Shown here piece by piece: positions 1 through 8,331 of a DNA stretch of 64,000 nt. The stretch's first letter is position 1; the number at the start of each line of letters is the position of its first letter. The stretch is from Paenibacillus faecalis (GTDB lineage Bacteria; Bacillota; Bacilli; Paenibacillales; Paenibacillaceae), in NCBI RefSeq assembly GCF_900289175.1, contig NZ_LT985747.1, positions 273-64,272 on the forward strand, given 5' to 3'. The position numbers were made by a program, and so were the translations under genes. Under the pieces are notes generated by a model. That model made no database searches, had not been told where the DNA came from, and saw only the letters and a program-made list of their open reading frames with translations.

Positions 1-1
1 T

Positions 2-199
2 TCCAAACGATTAAGGCGTGCAACTTATTTGGCAGTAACCTGTGGTCTACGAGGAGATCTAAATCTCCGTATCAGAGAGTACTATGACAAGAAAAAAAGT
101 GAAGGGAAGCCCCATAAAGTAGCTGTGATTGCTTGCGCTAACAAGTTATTACATCACATCTACGCTATGCTCAAGAAAAGGCAACCCTACACTTTATAA
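2..199 (+). mobile_element. IS110-family transposase, 3' end only
   Basis: An open frame enters from the left edge and stops at 199, giving about 65 residues. They include LRREATYL-like and GDLNLRIREYYDKKK stretches followed by GKPHKVAVIACANKLLHHIY and MLKKRQPY. This matches the C-terminal end of the Transposase_20 domain of IS110/IS116/IS902 transposases, where 'GKPHKvAlvAvmrKLLhiiYaml' is the conserved tail. The rest of the element lies outside the window, so its integrity cannot be judged. Confidence 0.8.
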
Positions 200-454
200 T
201 CCTTGCAAGCCATAAACTTCCATTTTTGTGGAGGTTTATTTCGTATGCTTTTTTAGTATAGCAAATTTCTTTCGTTTCCAATAGCTTGACTTGACAAACC
301 ATTAGCTGGTTTTTTGTATTTTAATATAAACATCTTGAAGACGATAGTAAAAACTTTTTATGATAAGCATCTGTTAATCTGTCCCAGGAGTGATGTAAAA
401 TCAGGAATATGCCATTTTTCAAAACTATATTGAATGTAAAGGAGATCACGGGTT
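200..454. other. Intergenic region with two terminator-like hairpins
   Basis: No coding sequence is seen. A hairpin at about 211-241 (ATAAACtTCCA / TGGAgGTTTAT) is followed by TTTC and could end transcription of the transposase. A second, AACCA-TTAGC-TGGTT followed by TTTTTG, lies at about 294-318. The ribosome binding site AAAGGAGATC of the next gene is at about 438-447. Confidence 0.5.
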
Positions 455-1333
455 ATGCTCCACCATCAAGAATATTCAAAATCTGTACCCACTCGAAGCA
501 CTTTAAATTTGAAAGCTGACTGTGAGCGTTGCTTCGGTTTATGCTGTGTGGCCCTTCCCTACTCTGCTTCCGCAGATTTCGCAACAGATAAAGATGCCGG
601 AGTGCCTTGCTCACACCTTCAAACGAACTTTCGCTGCGGCGTTCACGATCGTTTGAAACAACTAGGCTATCGCGGCTGTACGGTATATGATTGCTTTGGA
701 GCAGGGCAGCAGGTTTCCCAAAACACCTTCAATGAACAAAGCTGGCGGCAAACACCCGAGACAGCGAAGCAAATGTTCGAAGTGTTTCCGATCATGCGAC
801 AGCTTTATGAAATGCTATGGTATTTATCAGAAGCATTAACGTTAGAACCCGCCTGTTCACTTCATACCGATATTCAAATAGCTCTTGATGAGACGATGCA
901 TCTGACAAATCTTGACCCGGACTCTCTCATCCAACTGGATGTGGCAGCACACCGTGCACATATCAACCCGCTTCTTCTGCAAGTAAGTGAGCTTGTAAGA
1001 AATGAAGGCTCTGGCAGGGATAAAGTTCCGTCCCTACATCGCAAGACGCTTGGGCGAGGTGCTGATCTGATCGGTGCGAAACTTAAAGGTGCTAACCTAA
1101 GATATGCCAATCTAAGAGGCGCTTATCTTATCGCTGCTGATCTCAGAGATGCCGACTTAAGAGGCGCCGATGTGATCGGAGCTGACTTTCGAGATGCAGA
1201 TTTAAGCGGAGCTGATCTTACAGAGAGTATATTTCTCACCCAACTACAGCTCAACGCAGCCAAAGGCAGCGAAAGCACGAAGCTGCCGCCGTCCCTAGTT
1301 CACCCGATGCATTGGATTGTAAATTGCAGTTAA
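455..1333 (+). CDS. Pentapeptide-repeat protein with Cys-rich N-terminal domain
   Basis: 292 residues, ATG start behind AAAGGAGATC. The N-terminal part has C23-x2-C26-x3-C30-C31, then further Cys at about 52, 61 and in GYRGCTVYDCFG. The CxxCxxxCC start resembles the zinc/iron-chelating domain of the YkgJ family (inference). A helical middle follows. Residues about 202-258 form roughly eleven pentapeptide repeats of A(D/N)LxX type (ADLIG, AKLKG, ANLRY, ANLRG and so on), which fold into a right-handed quadrilateral beta-helix in known members. Some such proteins protect DNA gyrase, but nothing here shows that role. It stands alone on its strand. Confidence 0.8.
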   Translation: MLHHQEYSKSVPTRSTLNLKADCERCFGLCCVALPYSASADFATDKDAGVPCSHLQTNFRCGVHDRLKQLGYRGCTVYDCFGAGQQVSQNTFNEQSWRQTPETAKQMFEVFPIMRQLYEMLWYLSEALTLEPACSLHTDIQIALDETMHLTNLDPDSLIQLDVAAHRAHINPLLLQVSELVRNEGSGRDKVPSLHRKTLGRGADLIGAKLKGANLRYANLRGAYLIAADLRDADLRGADVIGADFRDADLSGADLTESIFLTQLQLNAAKGSESTKLPPSLVHPMHWIVNCS

Positions 1334-1390
1334 CTACATTAACATGGAATAATTCCAGTGGCGAGCAATTCGAAAAAATGTTATATACTG

Positions 1391-1885
1391 TTATTTCAAT
1401 CCTTTGTAAATCAGTCTTATGACTTGAAAAGCGATATAGCCAAGTATACCACCGCTTACATTCAGGATCAGGTCATCCACATCAAATGTGCCCATTGAAA
1501 ATAATACCTGCGAGCATTCCAGAGCCAAGCTTATGCCAAAAGAGCTTATAACAGCAACGATAAATTTGTATTTGGTCAGCAAGCTAACAAAAATCCCGTT
1601 AGGGACAAATATGACAATGTTCCCAATTAAATTCATAAAAGTGTGCTTGCTTGAAAGATTGTGCAAACTTCGCTTAATGGTTTTAAAAGCGGTAAGATTA
1701 CCGGATTGCAGTCGATGCTGCACATATTCCGGATTCTCAACCGCTTTTTGCAGTTGCTGCCAAAGGAATGAAACATCGACCGGAGCATACTTAAACAAAA
1801 TCACCCGAAGCAGCACATATAAATAAAGGACGAACAGCATCAGTATGATGATCTTATTCCATGACTTCAACGTCTTCGCCCTCAT
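1391..1885 (-). CDS. VanZ-family membrane protein
   Basis: Up to 164 residues with four to five membrane segments (IIILMLFVLYLYVLLRVILF at the N-terminus, then MNLIGNIVIFVPNGIFVSLL, a segment after KYKF, and a C-terminal one). NLIGNIVIFVPNGIF and the later LECSQ and FDVDDLILN motifs are typical of the VanZ-like domain. VanZ confers low-level teicoplanin resistance in van clusters, but most family members have no known role. Its 5' end overlaps the upstream VanY-like gene by about 32 nt. A TTG at 1867, preceded by GAGGG, is an alternative start. The pair is likely co-transcribed. Confidence 0.8.
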   Translation of the reverse strand: MRAKTLKSWNKIIILMLFVLYLYVLLRVILFKYAPVDVSFLWQQLQKAVENPEYVQHRLQSGNLTAFKTIKRSLHNLSSKHTFMNLIGNIVIFVPNGIFVSLLTKYKFIVAVISSFGISLALECSQVLFSMGTFDVDDLILNVSGGILGYIAFQVIRLIYKGLK

Positions 1886-2747
1886 TTTGATGGATCGTAA
1901 CGATCACCCCATCTACATTATTTCCAGATAATTCATACTGATGCTGAGCCGGCACTTCAATCGTCATATGATCCGAAACGGGCACGAACGAAATTTGATA
2001 GTTCTGACCGTCTATTGTTGCAGTATAGTTTCCTTGTTCCTTCAAAAAGTCCAAATACTCCTCTAATGTTAAATTCTTGTCATCCATGATCTTGCTGTGC
2101 GGCAAACCTACATATCTAAAATGCCAAGGCTCATACATAATACCTGTAATATCTGTTTTGTCCTCAGGATATCTCAATATAAAACCATATTCCGATGCAT
2201 GCTCTTGTAACCAAGCGCCCTCAGGAGCTGTGCTGATCGATTCTAAAGTCGATCCGATATCAAGGGCAAAACCGATATTATGTTCACTGTAGCCCGGAGG
2301 CAAAGCATACTCCCCGCCTTTTTCCTCATAAAGCTTTTCTTGTTCGGATTCATCTCGGTATCCACTGCTAATCATAAAATGACTGACGCCATCCTTGTCA
2401 GCATCCTGAATCATCTCGCCAAAAATTTGGGCTATATTTGTCGATAATTGTATGGTGTTATCAAGCAAGCCATAGCCTTGTGTCAGCTCATTATTCTCAT
2501 ATAAATAAACAATATCAGCTGGAATCGCATCCGGATGAATGGGATACTCTTTATTGACCAGTACCAGATTCCCTTTATGCACCTGTTCTTTAGGAATTGT
2601 GACTGTATTATACATATCTTTAGAAGTGGATTCTGAAGCTTGATCCACGTTGTTTTCCTGAGCGTTCATGTTCACGTTTTGCGCTGGCAAAACGGATTCA
2701 CAACCTACTAATAATAACAGTGATAAACTTACCAACCACTTCTTCAA
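1854..2747 (-). CDS. VanY-like D-alanyl-D-alanine carboxypeptidase lipoprotein
   Basis: Peptidase M15B family enzyme, predicted to trim the terminal D-Ala from peptidoglycan stem peptides outside the membrane. Motifs seen: SGYRDESEQEKLY, then SEHNIGFALDIG (the SxHxxGxAxD zinc site) and EPWHFRYVG (the ExWHxR site). The N-terminus carries a lipoprotein signal ending LLLLVGC. AAGGAG abuts the ATG at 2756 with no spacing, but lies 9 nt from a TTG at 2747, so TTG is preferred. The frame extends up to 2801. It overlaps the downstream VanZ-family gene. No VanH/A/X genes are nearby, so this is probably cell-wall maintenance rather than glycopeptide resistance. Confidence 0.85.
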   Translation of the reverse strand: MKKWLVSLSLLLLVGCESVLPAQNVNMNAQENNVDQASESTSKDMYNTVTIPKEQVHKGNLVLVNKEYPIHPDAIPADIVYLYENNELTQGYGLLDNTIQLSTNIAQIFGEMIQDADKDGVSHFMISSGYRDESEQEKLYEEKGGEYALPPGYSEHNIGFALDIGSTLESISTAPEGAWLQEHASEYGFILRYPEDKTDITGIMYEPWHFRYVGLPHSKIMDDKNLTLEEYLDFLKEQGNYTATIDGQNYQISFVPVSDHMTIEVPAQHQYELSGNNVDGVIVTIHQNEGEDVEVME

Positions 2748-2947
2748 CTTTGCCATCTCCTTAACCTTTGTGCTTCTAGGATAGTAGAAAAAACTTAACA
2801 ATAAGTATGGGAAAGTTAAAGTTTTTCTTAAGATTTTATCTTTACCAGAGCATAGCCTGTCCGCATCGCACAGATCACTTCTTCAATTTTCACAGCATAA
2901 CATCCATTTTACAGCGATTACGCATCACAAGCAAAGCAAATATAATT

Positions 2948-2997
2948 AAAAAGAAACGCCTTCTGTCTCCTGGTTATGGAGAATGAAAAGCGTTCTT
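2948..2997 (-). terminator. Rho-independent terminator of the 162-residue gene
   Basis: On the minus strand an imperfect stem (AACGCTTTTC... / ...GAAGGCGTT) is followed by TCTTTTT. It lies just past the stop of the gene at 3022-3510. Confidence 0.6.
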
Positions 2998-3021
2998 TGC
3001 ATCATCTTTAATAATTGATTT

Positions 3022-3510
3022 TTAAAATCTAAAATAGGACATTAATGGCATAATTGCCTTGATCACATTCATTCCTACTTGGATATGCGGCATAACCTGA
3101 CCGAAGAATTCAAACAAACTAGGCCTTTTGAACTCGTTCGCCGCTCCTCCAGAGGCTTGTGCATTGCTCGCAGCTAGCGCAGCATTAGCAGGGGGTACAG
3201 TATTAGCAACGGGAGCATTGTTTACAGTCGGTGCATTATTTACAGTGGGTGTATTATTCCCGACTAGCGGACTATAAAATCCAAAAAACGGATCAAATAA
3301 GCCTGATATCCGTGCCTTGTCTCTGTTCTTGGTTATGGAAACCGGCAATTTCTTAACAGGCCGCCAGCCGGATAAAGTAACTTTATTTTTTTCAATACCG
3401 TTCATCATTCCAACGACATAGCTTCCATCTTTCAAAACAACTAGAACCGGTTTTCCCAGCCGTTGGGATTGAGCTGAATTTCTCCGATTCTTTTTTCGTT
3501 TTGAAGGCAT
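3022..3510 (-). CDS. Unknown basic protein with Asn/Ala/Pro-rich linker
   Basis: 162 residues, not recognised with confidence. The N-terminus is strongly basic (MPSKRKKNRRN), followed by a beta-rich segment LVVLKDGSYVVGMMNGIEKN whose spacing recalls Sm-like folds (inference). Then comes a low-complexity linker with near-exact repeats of TVNNAP, and a C-terminal segment VGMNVIKAIMPLMSYFRF. In spore formers this mix of basic N-terminus and repeat linker is common among coat or exosporium-associated proteins, but nothing here proves that. Confidence 0.65.
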   Translation of the reverse strand: MPSKRKKNRRNSAQSQRLGKPVLVVLKDGSYVVGMMNGIEKNKVTLSGWRPVKKLPVSITKNRDKARISGLFDPFFGFYSPLVGNNTPTVNNAPTVNNAPVANTVPPANAALAASNAQASGGAANEFKRPSLFEFFGQVMPHIQVGMNVIKAIMPLMSYFRF

Positions 3511-3589
3511 CTACTCACCTCACTTTTCACTTTCTTATATATCATTTTATTCATCCCCCGTTCGTTTTCTTGGGTATTTGGGATATTAA

Positions 3590-3622
3590 CAAAAAAAAGA
3601 ACCCGCAATCATCTGCGAGTTC
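3590..3622 (-). terminator. Rho-independent terminator of azoR
   Basis: On the minus strand AGAACTCGCA - loop - TGCGGGTTCT is followed by a run of seven or more T. It starts about 20 nt past the azoR stop codon. Confidence 0.85.
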
Positions 3623-3643
3623 TCTTCTAACAAGCCTATAATA

Positions 3644-4276
3644 TTAAACCAATTGATGTGTAAGCTGTGCTGCAGCTTCCTTTACTTTGGCCAGACCTTC
3701 GTTAATAATCTCATCCTTACGATCTGGGAAGGCATTATGGCCTTCAATAACAACTTCGTTAATGACTTCCATACCGAATACACCGCTAACGATATTACGG
3801 ATATAAGTTGATGCCATTTCCAAAGGCGCAGCTTCCGGTGTCGAATAAATTCCACCGCGAGCGGAAAGAAGAATTACCTTCTTGTCGTTCATCAGGCTTA
3901 CCAACTGACCCTGCTCATTGTATTTAAAGGAGAAACCTGCTTGATAAACATAGTCAATAAACGTTTGCAGCTTCGCTGGAATCGTCATATTCCACAATGG
4001 GAATGCGAAGACAACAACATCAGCAGCAGCGAAAGCATCCATTGCCTTTTGTTTTGCTGTCAAAATACGAGATTCCACATCCGTTAATTCCTCACCTGCT
4101 TGCACTTTTGCAAAAGCACTGAACAGATCTTGTCCGAAGTAAGGCATATCTTCTTCAAAAACATCAAAAACCGTTACATTTTGACCCTTTACTTCTTCCA
4201 TAAAAGTTTCGTACATTTTACTGGATACCGCTTCAGAAGCCGGGCGGTTATTGGCTTTTACTACTAAAATATTCAT
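3644..4276 (-). CDS. azoR: FMN-dependent NADH:azoreductase
   Basis: Flavodoxin-like quinone/azo reductase of about 210 residues (family length 200-211). MNILVVKANNRP leads the Rossmann-like fold. FAFPLWNMTIPAKLQTFIDY matches the conserved FMN-binding P-L-(Y/W)-N-x-x-(I/V)-P region, and SARGGIYS matches the S-R-G-G flavin loop. Such enzymes reduce quinones and azo compounds by two electrons and are part of electrophile/thiol stress defence. The start is set at the second Met (MNILVV), as in family members. GGGAG lies 11 nt upstream. A palindrome in its leader suggests a dedicated repressor. Confidence 0.9.
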   Translation of the reverse strand: MNILVVKANNRPASEAVSSKMYETFMEEVKGQNVTVFDVFEEDMPYFGQDLFSAFAKVQAGEELTDVESRILTAKQKAMDAFAAADVVVFAFPLWNMTIPAKLQTFIDYVYQAGFSFKYNEQGQLVSLMNDKKVILLSARGGIYSTPEAAPLEMASTYIRNIVSGVFGMEVINEVVIEGHNAFPDRKDEIINEGLAKVKEAAAQLTHQLV

Positions 4277-4311
4277 GCGTATAATTTCTCCCATCTCTCT
4301 ATGTTAATCTT

Positions 4312-4342
4312 GTGAGTTATTTCACTCACTGACAATAGTATA
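4312..4342 (-). promoter_or_regulatory. azoR -10 element and palindromic operator
   Basis: On the minus strand TATACT (4337-4342) is a likely -10 box. About 7-25 nt downstream is the perfect inverted repeat GTGAGT-N6-ACTCAC (4312-4329). A palindrome at the start of the transcript is the usual position of a repressor site. Which regulator binds it is not shown. Confidence 0.5.
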
Positions 4343-4579
4343 GCATCTTAACCTTGCTTAGTCACTTATAATTTACCATCAACATGATGATATTTCATAC
4401 AAGTTCGAATTTTTGTCATAAAGAAAGCTTCGAAAACATATTTACTTCATATTATTTATCAAAATACACTTGACAAAATCAAGAAACACGATGCTGAATC
4501 ATTCTGGTTTAGCCATACCAATACTTCCTTTCTATGCAAAAAAGCAGAACCACGGTGATTGACGAAAACTAAATGTAAA

Positions 4580-4629
4580 CAAAATTGGCGTTCAAGACAT
4601 CCTTCAGCTACCTGAATGTCATGAACGCC
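4580..4629 (-). terminator. Rho-independent terminator of gcvH
   Basis: On the minus strand GGCGTTCA...GACAT...TCAG pairs with CTGA...ATGTC...TGAACGCC and is followed by AATTTTG. It lies about 40 nt past the gcvH stop. Confidence 0.75.
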
Positions 4630-4669
4630 ATACTTTTTACTTCAATGTCTTACTTGGATCAGAGAATCA

Positions 4670-5059
4670 TCATTCTACATGAGCACGATAAGCTTCCCCT
4701 GTAAGCAGCTTAGCCAGCTCTTCCTCCAGATCGCCTGCTACTTCGACTTCAACAATCCATCCACCATCATACGGTTCACTGTTCACCAGCTCCGGCTGAT
4801 CTTCAAGATTCTCGTTTAGCTTCGTTATTTTTCCGGATACCGGACAATAAAGCTCAGATACCGTCTTTACCGATTCAATCGATCCGATGCTGTCCCCGGC
4901 AGACACTTCAGAATCAATCTCTGGCAGTTCTACAAAAACAATGTCCCCCAGCTGGTTTTGCGCATGATCTGTAATTCCGATTCGAACGATATTTCCTTCC
5001 ACCTTCAGTACCCACTCATGATCTTCACTATAAACCAATTGCTCTCTGATTTCACTCAT
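4670..5059 (-). CDS. gcvH: Glycine cleavage system H protein
   Basis: 129 residues, the normal size. It carries the lipoyl arm that shuttles the aminomethyl group between the P, T and L proteins. [19 protein letters not shown] contains the lipoyl-lysine motif ESVK; the flanking [10 protein letters not shown] and EPYDGGWI are also typical. The start follows GAGGGACTTCAA. gcvH is transcribed away from gcvT-PA-PB and lies behind its own glycine riboswitch. The L protein is not in the window. Confidence 0.97.
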   Translation of the reverse strand: MSEIREQLVYSEDHEWVLKVEGNIVRIGITDHAQNQLGDIVFVELPEIDSEVSAGDSIGSIESVKTVSELYCPVSGKITKLNENLEDQPELVNSEPYDGGWIVEVEVAGDLEEELAKLLTGEAYRAHVE

Positions 5060-5099
5060 TTGAAGTCCCTCTTTTCTTCAATAGTGCTAAAACTTAAAC

Positions 5100-5158
5100 A
5101 TTTTTGTTTAGAATCTTAGAATCAAAAAAAACAGGAAAAGACTCTCGCCTCTTCTCTG
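5100..5158 (-). terminator. Candidate riboswitch expression-platform terminator upstream of gcvH
   Basis: After the second glycine aptamer the minus strand reads GAAGA-loop-TCTTTTCCT followed by eight T. The stem is imperfect. Its position between aptamer and gcvH fits a transcription-attenuating platform that opens when glycine is bound. Confidence 0.45.
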
Positions 5159-5355
5159 TCCTTGGTACCTGAGAGTTTATGAAAGACCATCCCTTTTCCA
5201 TGGCCCTTCTTTCCCCTTTGGTGGCTTACGCTCTCTCCAGAGTTGCGTCAGATAGCGGTACGTTTACCTGAGAGATTACCCGTTAACCGGCTGGTTTAAC
5301 GAATTGCTCCTTCGGTGCCGTGAACCCGTGTTCAGGGTCCGCAGTCTCTCCCGTC
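5152..5355 (-). ncRNA. Tandem glycine riboswitch controlling gcvH
   Basis: On the minus strand two glycine aptamers follow each other. The first runs from GGGAGAGACTGCGG through CACCGAAGGAGC to AATCTCTCAGG. The second runs from CTCTGGAGAGAGCG through CACCAAAGGGG to AACTCTCAGGTACCAAGGAC. The paired 'GGAGAG ... CCGAAGGAG ... CTCTCAGG' blocks are the hallmark of the gcvT-type RNA. Glycine binding normally turns on the downstream gcv gene. A TTGACA at 5420-5425 (minus) is a likely -35 box, though its spacing to TATATC is only 15 nt. Confidence 0.92.
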
Positions 5356-5464
5356 CATCCTCATTCGCATTATGTAGTTCGGTTGATTTCTCCCACAGGA
5401 TATAGCACTTATCCGTTCATGTCAATATAGCTGACAAAAAAACTTCTTTTCACTTAACTTAAGG

Positions 5465-5495
5465 TTGACACCCTATAGAGAAGGACGGCTATAAT
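5465..5495 (+). promoter_or_regulatory. Promoter of the gcvT-gcvPA-gcvPB operon
   Basis: TTGACA (5465-5470) and TATAAT (5490-5495) are perfect sigma-A hexamers, but separated by 19 bp, longer than the optimal 17. They sit about 70 nt ahead of the rightward glycine riboswitch. Confidence 0.65.
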
Positions 5496-5559
5496 GAGAT
5501 GAGCAGTGTAAACGGATTCATCATCATGAATGAAGCAACAACTGAATAAGCGGATGAAC

Positions 5560-5777
5560 GTATTGGGAGAGATTACCCTCTATGATGGGTAACGCCGAAG
5601 GAGTAAGCCGATAGTTCGGTGAATCTCTCAGGCAAAAGGACCTTTACCGGACGCATCTCTGGAGAGCATCCTGATCATTTTCAGGATCACCCAAGGGGAA
5701 ACTCACACGCGCTACATTCGTTGACTACAGATTTTGTGTAGAGGTAACTCTCAGGTACAAAGGACAGGGGAGAAGGA
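5560..5777 (+). ncRNA. Tandem glycine riboswitch controlling gcvT-gcvPA-gcvPB
   Basis: The first aptamer holds GGGAGAGATTACC, CGCCGAAGGAGTAA and AATCTCTCAGGCAAAAGGAC. The second holds CTCTGGAGAGC, CACCCAAGGGGAAACTC and AACTCTCAGGTACAAAGGAC. These are the conserved blocks of the two gcvT-type aptamers. It lies between a strong promoter and gcvT, and is followed by a terminator hairpin. Confidence 0.95.
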
Positions 5778-5780
5778 TCA

Positions 5781-5840
5781 TGTGCATGCAAAACTTGCTT
5801 TGCTTGTACATTATTCTTTTTGTTGTCCTTTTTTTGTGTC
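5781..5840 (+). terminator. Riboswitch-associated terminator upstream of gcvT
   Basis: TGTGCATGCAAA (5781-5792) pairs with TTTGCTTGTACA (5799-5810) with one mismatch and one G-U pair across a 6-nt loop, followed by T-rich sequence. Lying between the second aptamer and gcvT, it is the probable off-state of the switch. Confidence 0.7.
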
Positions 5841-5872
5841 TATCCCATTTCACGAGAAAGAGGTGCTTAAGT

Positions 5873-6979
5873 ATGAGTACATTAAAGCGTACCCCGCTTT
5901 ACCCGTTTTATTCCGATTTCCCTTCTGTTCGATGCATTGATTTCGGCGGCTGGGAAATGCCCGTACAGTTTCATGGAATTGTTCGAGAACACGAGGCTGT
6001 GCGCAAGCAAGCCGGTCTCTTTGACGTTTCGCATATGGGTGAATTTCTGGTGACTGGTCCGAGCGCCGAGTCCTTTTTACAACAAACCGTCACGAATGAT
6101 GTGTCCCGACTATCCGTTGGCCAGGCCCAATATGCGTTCATGTGCAATGAAAACGGTGGTACCATAGATGATCTCTTGATCTACAAACTTTCGGAAGACC
6201 GATTCATGCTAGTCGTGAATGCATCCAACATCGATAAAGATTTTCGGTGGCTCGAAAGCCATTTGATCGATGGGGTTGACCTGAAGGACATCTCCGCAGA
6301 AACGGCACTGATTGCCCTGCAAGGACCCGAAGCCGAGGCGATTCTGTCAAAGGTGATGAGCGAACCTGTTCAGTCTTTGTCCCCCTTTCATTTTATTCAA
6401 GATGCCAATGTAAGCGGTTCTTCCGCACTGGTCTCCAGAACCGGATATACGGGGGAAGATGGCTTCGAAATTTATTGTACAGCTGAAGCCGCTCCGGCTA
6501 TATGGAAGGGACTGCTTGCTGCCGGTGAGCCAAATGGTCTGATTCCAGCTGGGCTTGGCGCGCGCGATACGCTTCGCTTCGAAGCAAAACTCGCACTGTA
6601 CGGCAACGAGCTGTCTGAAACGATTACTCCGCTTGAAGCGGGACTCGGCTTTTTCGTCAAGCTGGATAAAGGTGACTTTATCGGGCGAGATGCGCTAGCC
6701 AAGCAAAAGAGCGAAGGTGTAGAGCGCAAAATTGTAGGACTTGAGATGATAGACCGCGGAATTCCACGCTCTCACTACCCGGTATATGCAGGGGATTCTC
6801 TGATTGGGGAAATTACAAGCGGTACGCAGTCTCCGACATTAAAACGAAACTTTGGGCTTGCGCTGATCGACAGCAAATATGCGGCTGTGGGCACGGAAGT
6901 TTCAATAGAAGTTCGCGGCAAACGATTGAAAGCAACCGTCGTCAAAACACCATTTTATAAAAAAGGAGCAACCTTATGA
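5873..6979 (+). CDS. gcvT: Glycine cleavage system T protein (aminomethyltransferase)
   Basis: 368 residues from the ATG at 5873 ([13 protein letters not shown]), behind AAAGAGGTGC. The open frame extends upstream to 5780 through the riboswitch terminator and is not expected to be translated. The enzyme transfers the methylene group from the aminomethyl-lipoyl H protein to tetrahydrofolate and releases ammonia. Seen: [38 protein letters not shown] and [12 protein letters not shown], all GcvT signatures. The gene overlaps gcvPA by 4 nt, and the operon runs T-PA-PB. Confidence 0.96.
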   Translation: MSTLKRTPLYPFYSDFPSVRCIDFGGWEMPVQFHGIVREHEAVRKQAGLFDVSHMGEFLVTGPSAESFLQQTVTNDVSRLSVGQAQYAFMCNENGGTIDDLLIYKLSEDRFMLVVNASNIDKDFRWLESHLIDGVDLKDISAETALIALQGPEAEAILSKVMSEPVQSLSPFHFIQDANVSGSSALVSRTGYTGEDGFEIYCTAEAAPAIWKGLLAAGEPNGLIPAGLGARDTLRFEAKLALYGNELSETITPLEAGLGFFVKLDKGDFIGRDALAKQKSEGVERKIVGLEMIDRGIPRSHYPVYAGDSLIGEITSGTQSPTLKRNFGLALIDSKYAAVGTEVSIEVRGKRLKATVVKTPFYKKGATL

Positions 6980-8331
6980 TGAAGCATCGTTACTTGCCAA
7001 TGACGGAACAAGATCAGGCTGAAATGCTTGCTACCATAGGCGCTGAATCGATTGAGGATCTGTTTGCGGATATCCCTGAAGAAATCCGTTACAACGGAGT
7101 TCTGCCGATGTCCAAAAGGCTTAGTGAGCCGGAGCTGTTAAAGTTTATGCATGAGCTTGCTGCCCGTAATGCTGATTTTGAACGATACACAAGCTTTTTG
7201 GGCGCGGGGCTTTATGATCATCATATCCCCGTGGTCATTAACCACGTGATTTCACGCTCCGAATTTTATACAGCTTATACACCTTATCAGGCCGAAATCA
7301 GTCAGGGAGAGCTTCAGGCAATCTTTGAGTTTCAGTCTTACATTTGTGAGCTGACCGGAATGAAAGTGGCTAATGCCAGTATGTACGATGGATCTACGGC
7401 TCTGGCTGAAGCCGCAGCGCTTGCATCAGGAGCTACCAAGCGTAAAAAAATCGTCGTCTCCCGAACAGTTCATCCGGAAGCGCGGGAAATCCTTCATACA
7501 TCCGCTCGCGGGCTTGGCCTGGAGGTTGTAGAAATCGGCTTTCATAATGGAGTAACGGATATGGAAGCCTTGTCATCTGCTATAACGGATGATACAGCTG
7601 CTGTCCTTATTCAGTCTCCGAATTTCTTCGGTTGCATCGAGGACATCAGAGCGATCGAACCGTTAGTTCATGCGCAAAAGTCACTTCTTGTACTTAGTGT
7701 GAACCCCCTGTCCCTTGGATTGCTCGAATCACCTGGCGAACTTGGAGCGGATATCGTTGTCGGCGATGCCCAGCCTCTAGGCATTCCAGCTTCACTTGGT
7801 GGTCCGACCTGCGGATTCTTTGCCGTATCAGAGCCGCTCATGCGCCGTATTCCTGGCCGAATCGTCGGTCAGACCATTGACAAGGAAGGCAAGCGGGGAT
7901 TTGTTCTTACACTTCAAGCCCGCGAGCAGCATATAAGACGCGAAAAAGCTACATCGAACATTTGCTCAAACCAGGCGCTGCTTGCGCTTTGCGCCTCTGT
8001 CTATATGTCTACCCTTGGCAAAATGGGAATGCAGGAGGTCGCATTGCTTAATGTCCAAAAATCACATTATGCCTCCGAACGCATCACTAAGGGATCAACC
8101 TTATCGCTGGAATTTACATCTCCATTCTTTAACGAATTTATTGTAAAACTGCCGGACGGCGCTGATATTAAAGATTTAAACGCGAAGCTGATAAAGGCTG
8201 GTTATATAGGCGGCTATGATCTGGGACTCGTTTATCCAGAGCTGCAAGGCCGCATGCTGATTGCCGTTACCGAACGGCGGACAAAAGAGGAAATAGACCG
8301 ATTTATCGACGAATTGGAGGCGATCATATGA
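6976..8331 (+). CDS. gcvPA: Glycine dehydrogenase (decarboxylating) subunit 1
   Basis: About 450 residues, the N-terminal half of P protein, as in Firmicutes where P is split in two. Together with GcvPB it decarboxylates glycine and loads aminomethyl onto GcvH. Seen: [35 protein letters not shown] and [18 protein letters not shown], all conserved in GcvPA. This half lacks the PLP lysine. ATGATG at 6976 gives two possible first codons. The start overlaps gcvT and the stop overlaps gcvPB by 4 nt, which suggests translational coupling. Confidence 0.96.
   Translation: MMKHRYLPMTEQDQAEMLATIGAESIEDLFADIPEEIRYNGVLPMSKRLSEPELLKFMHELAARNADFERYTSFLGAGLYDHHIPVVINHVISRSEFYTAYTPYQAEISQGELQAIFEFQSYICELTGMKVANASMYDGSTALAEAAALASGATKRKKIVVSRTVHPEAREILHTSARGLGLEVVEIGFHNGVTDMEALSSAITDDTAAVLIQSPNFFGCIEDIRAIEPLVHAQKSLLVLSVNPLSLGLLESPGELGADIVVGDAQPLGIPASLGGPTCGFFAVSEPLMRRIPGRIVGQTIDKEGKRGFVLTLQAREQHIRREKATSNICSNQALLALCASVYMSTLGKMGMQEVALLNVQKSHYASERITKGSTLSLEFTSPFFNEFIVKLPDGADIKDLNAKLIKAGYIGGYDLGLVYPELQGRMLIAVTERRTKEEIDRFIDELEAII

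Noticed and set aside
1391..2747. Vancomycin/teicoplanin resistance cluster
   Set aside because: VanY- and VanZ-like genes are present, but no vanH, vanA/B, vanX or vanRS genes flank them.
3150..3260. Short repeats possibly marking a CRISPR or minisatellite
   Set aside because: They are in-frame codon repeats encoding TVNNAP units of one protein, with no spacer pattern.
5780..5872. N-terminal extension of GcvT by 31 residues with a hydrophobic stretch resembling a signal
   Set aside because: It is encoded by the riboswitch terminator and T-rich tract; the ATG at 5873 has a proper RBS and matches the family start.
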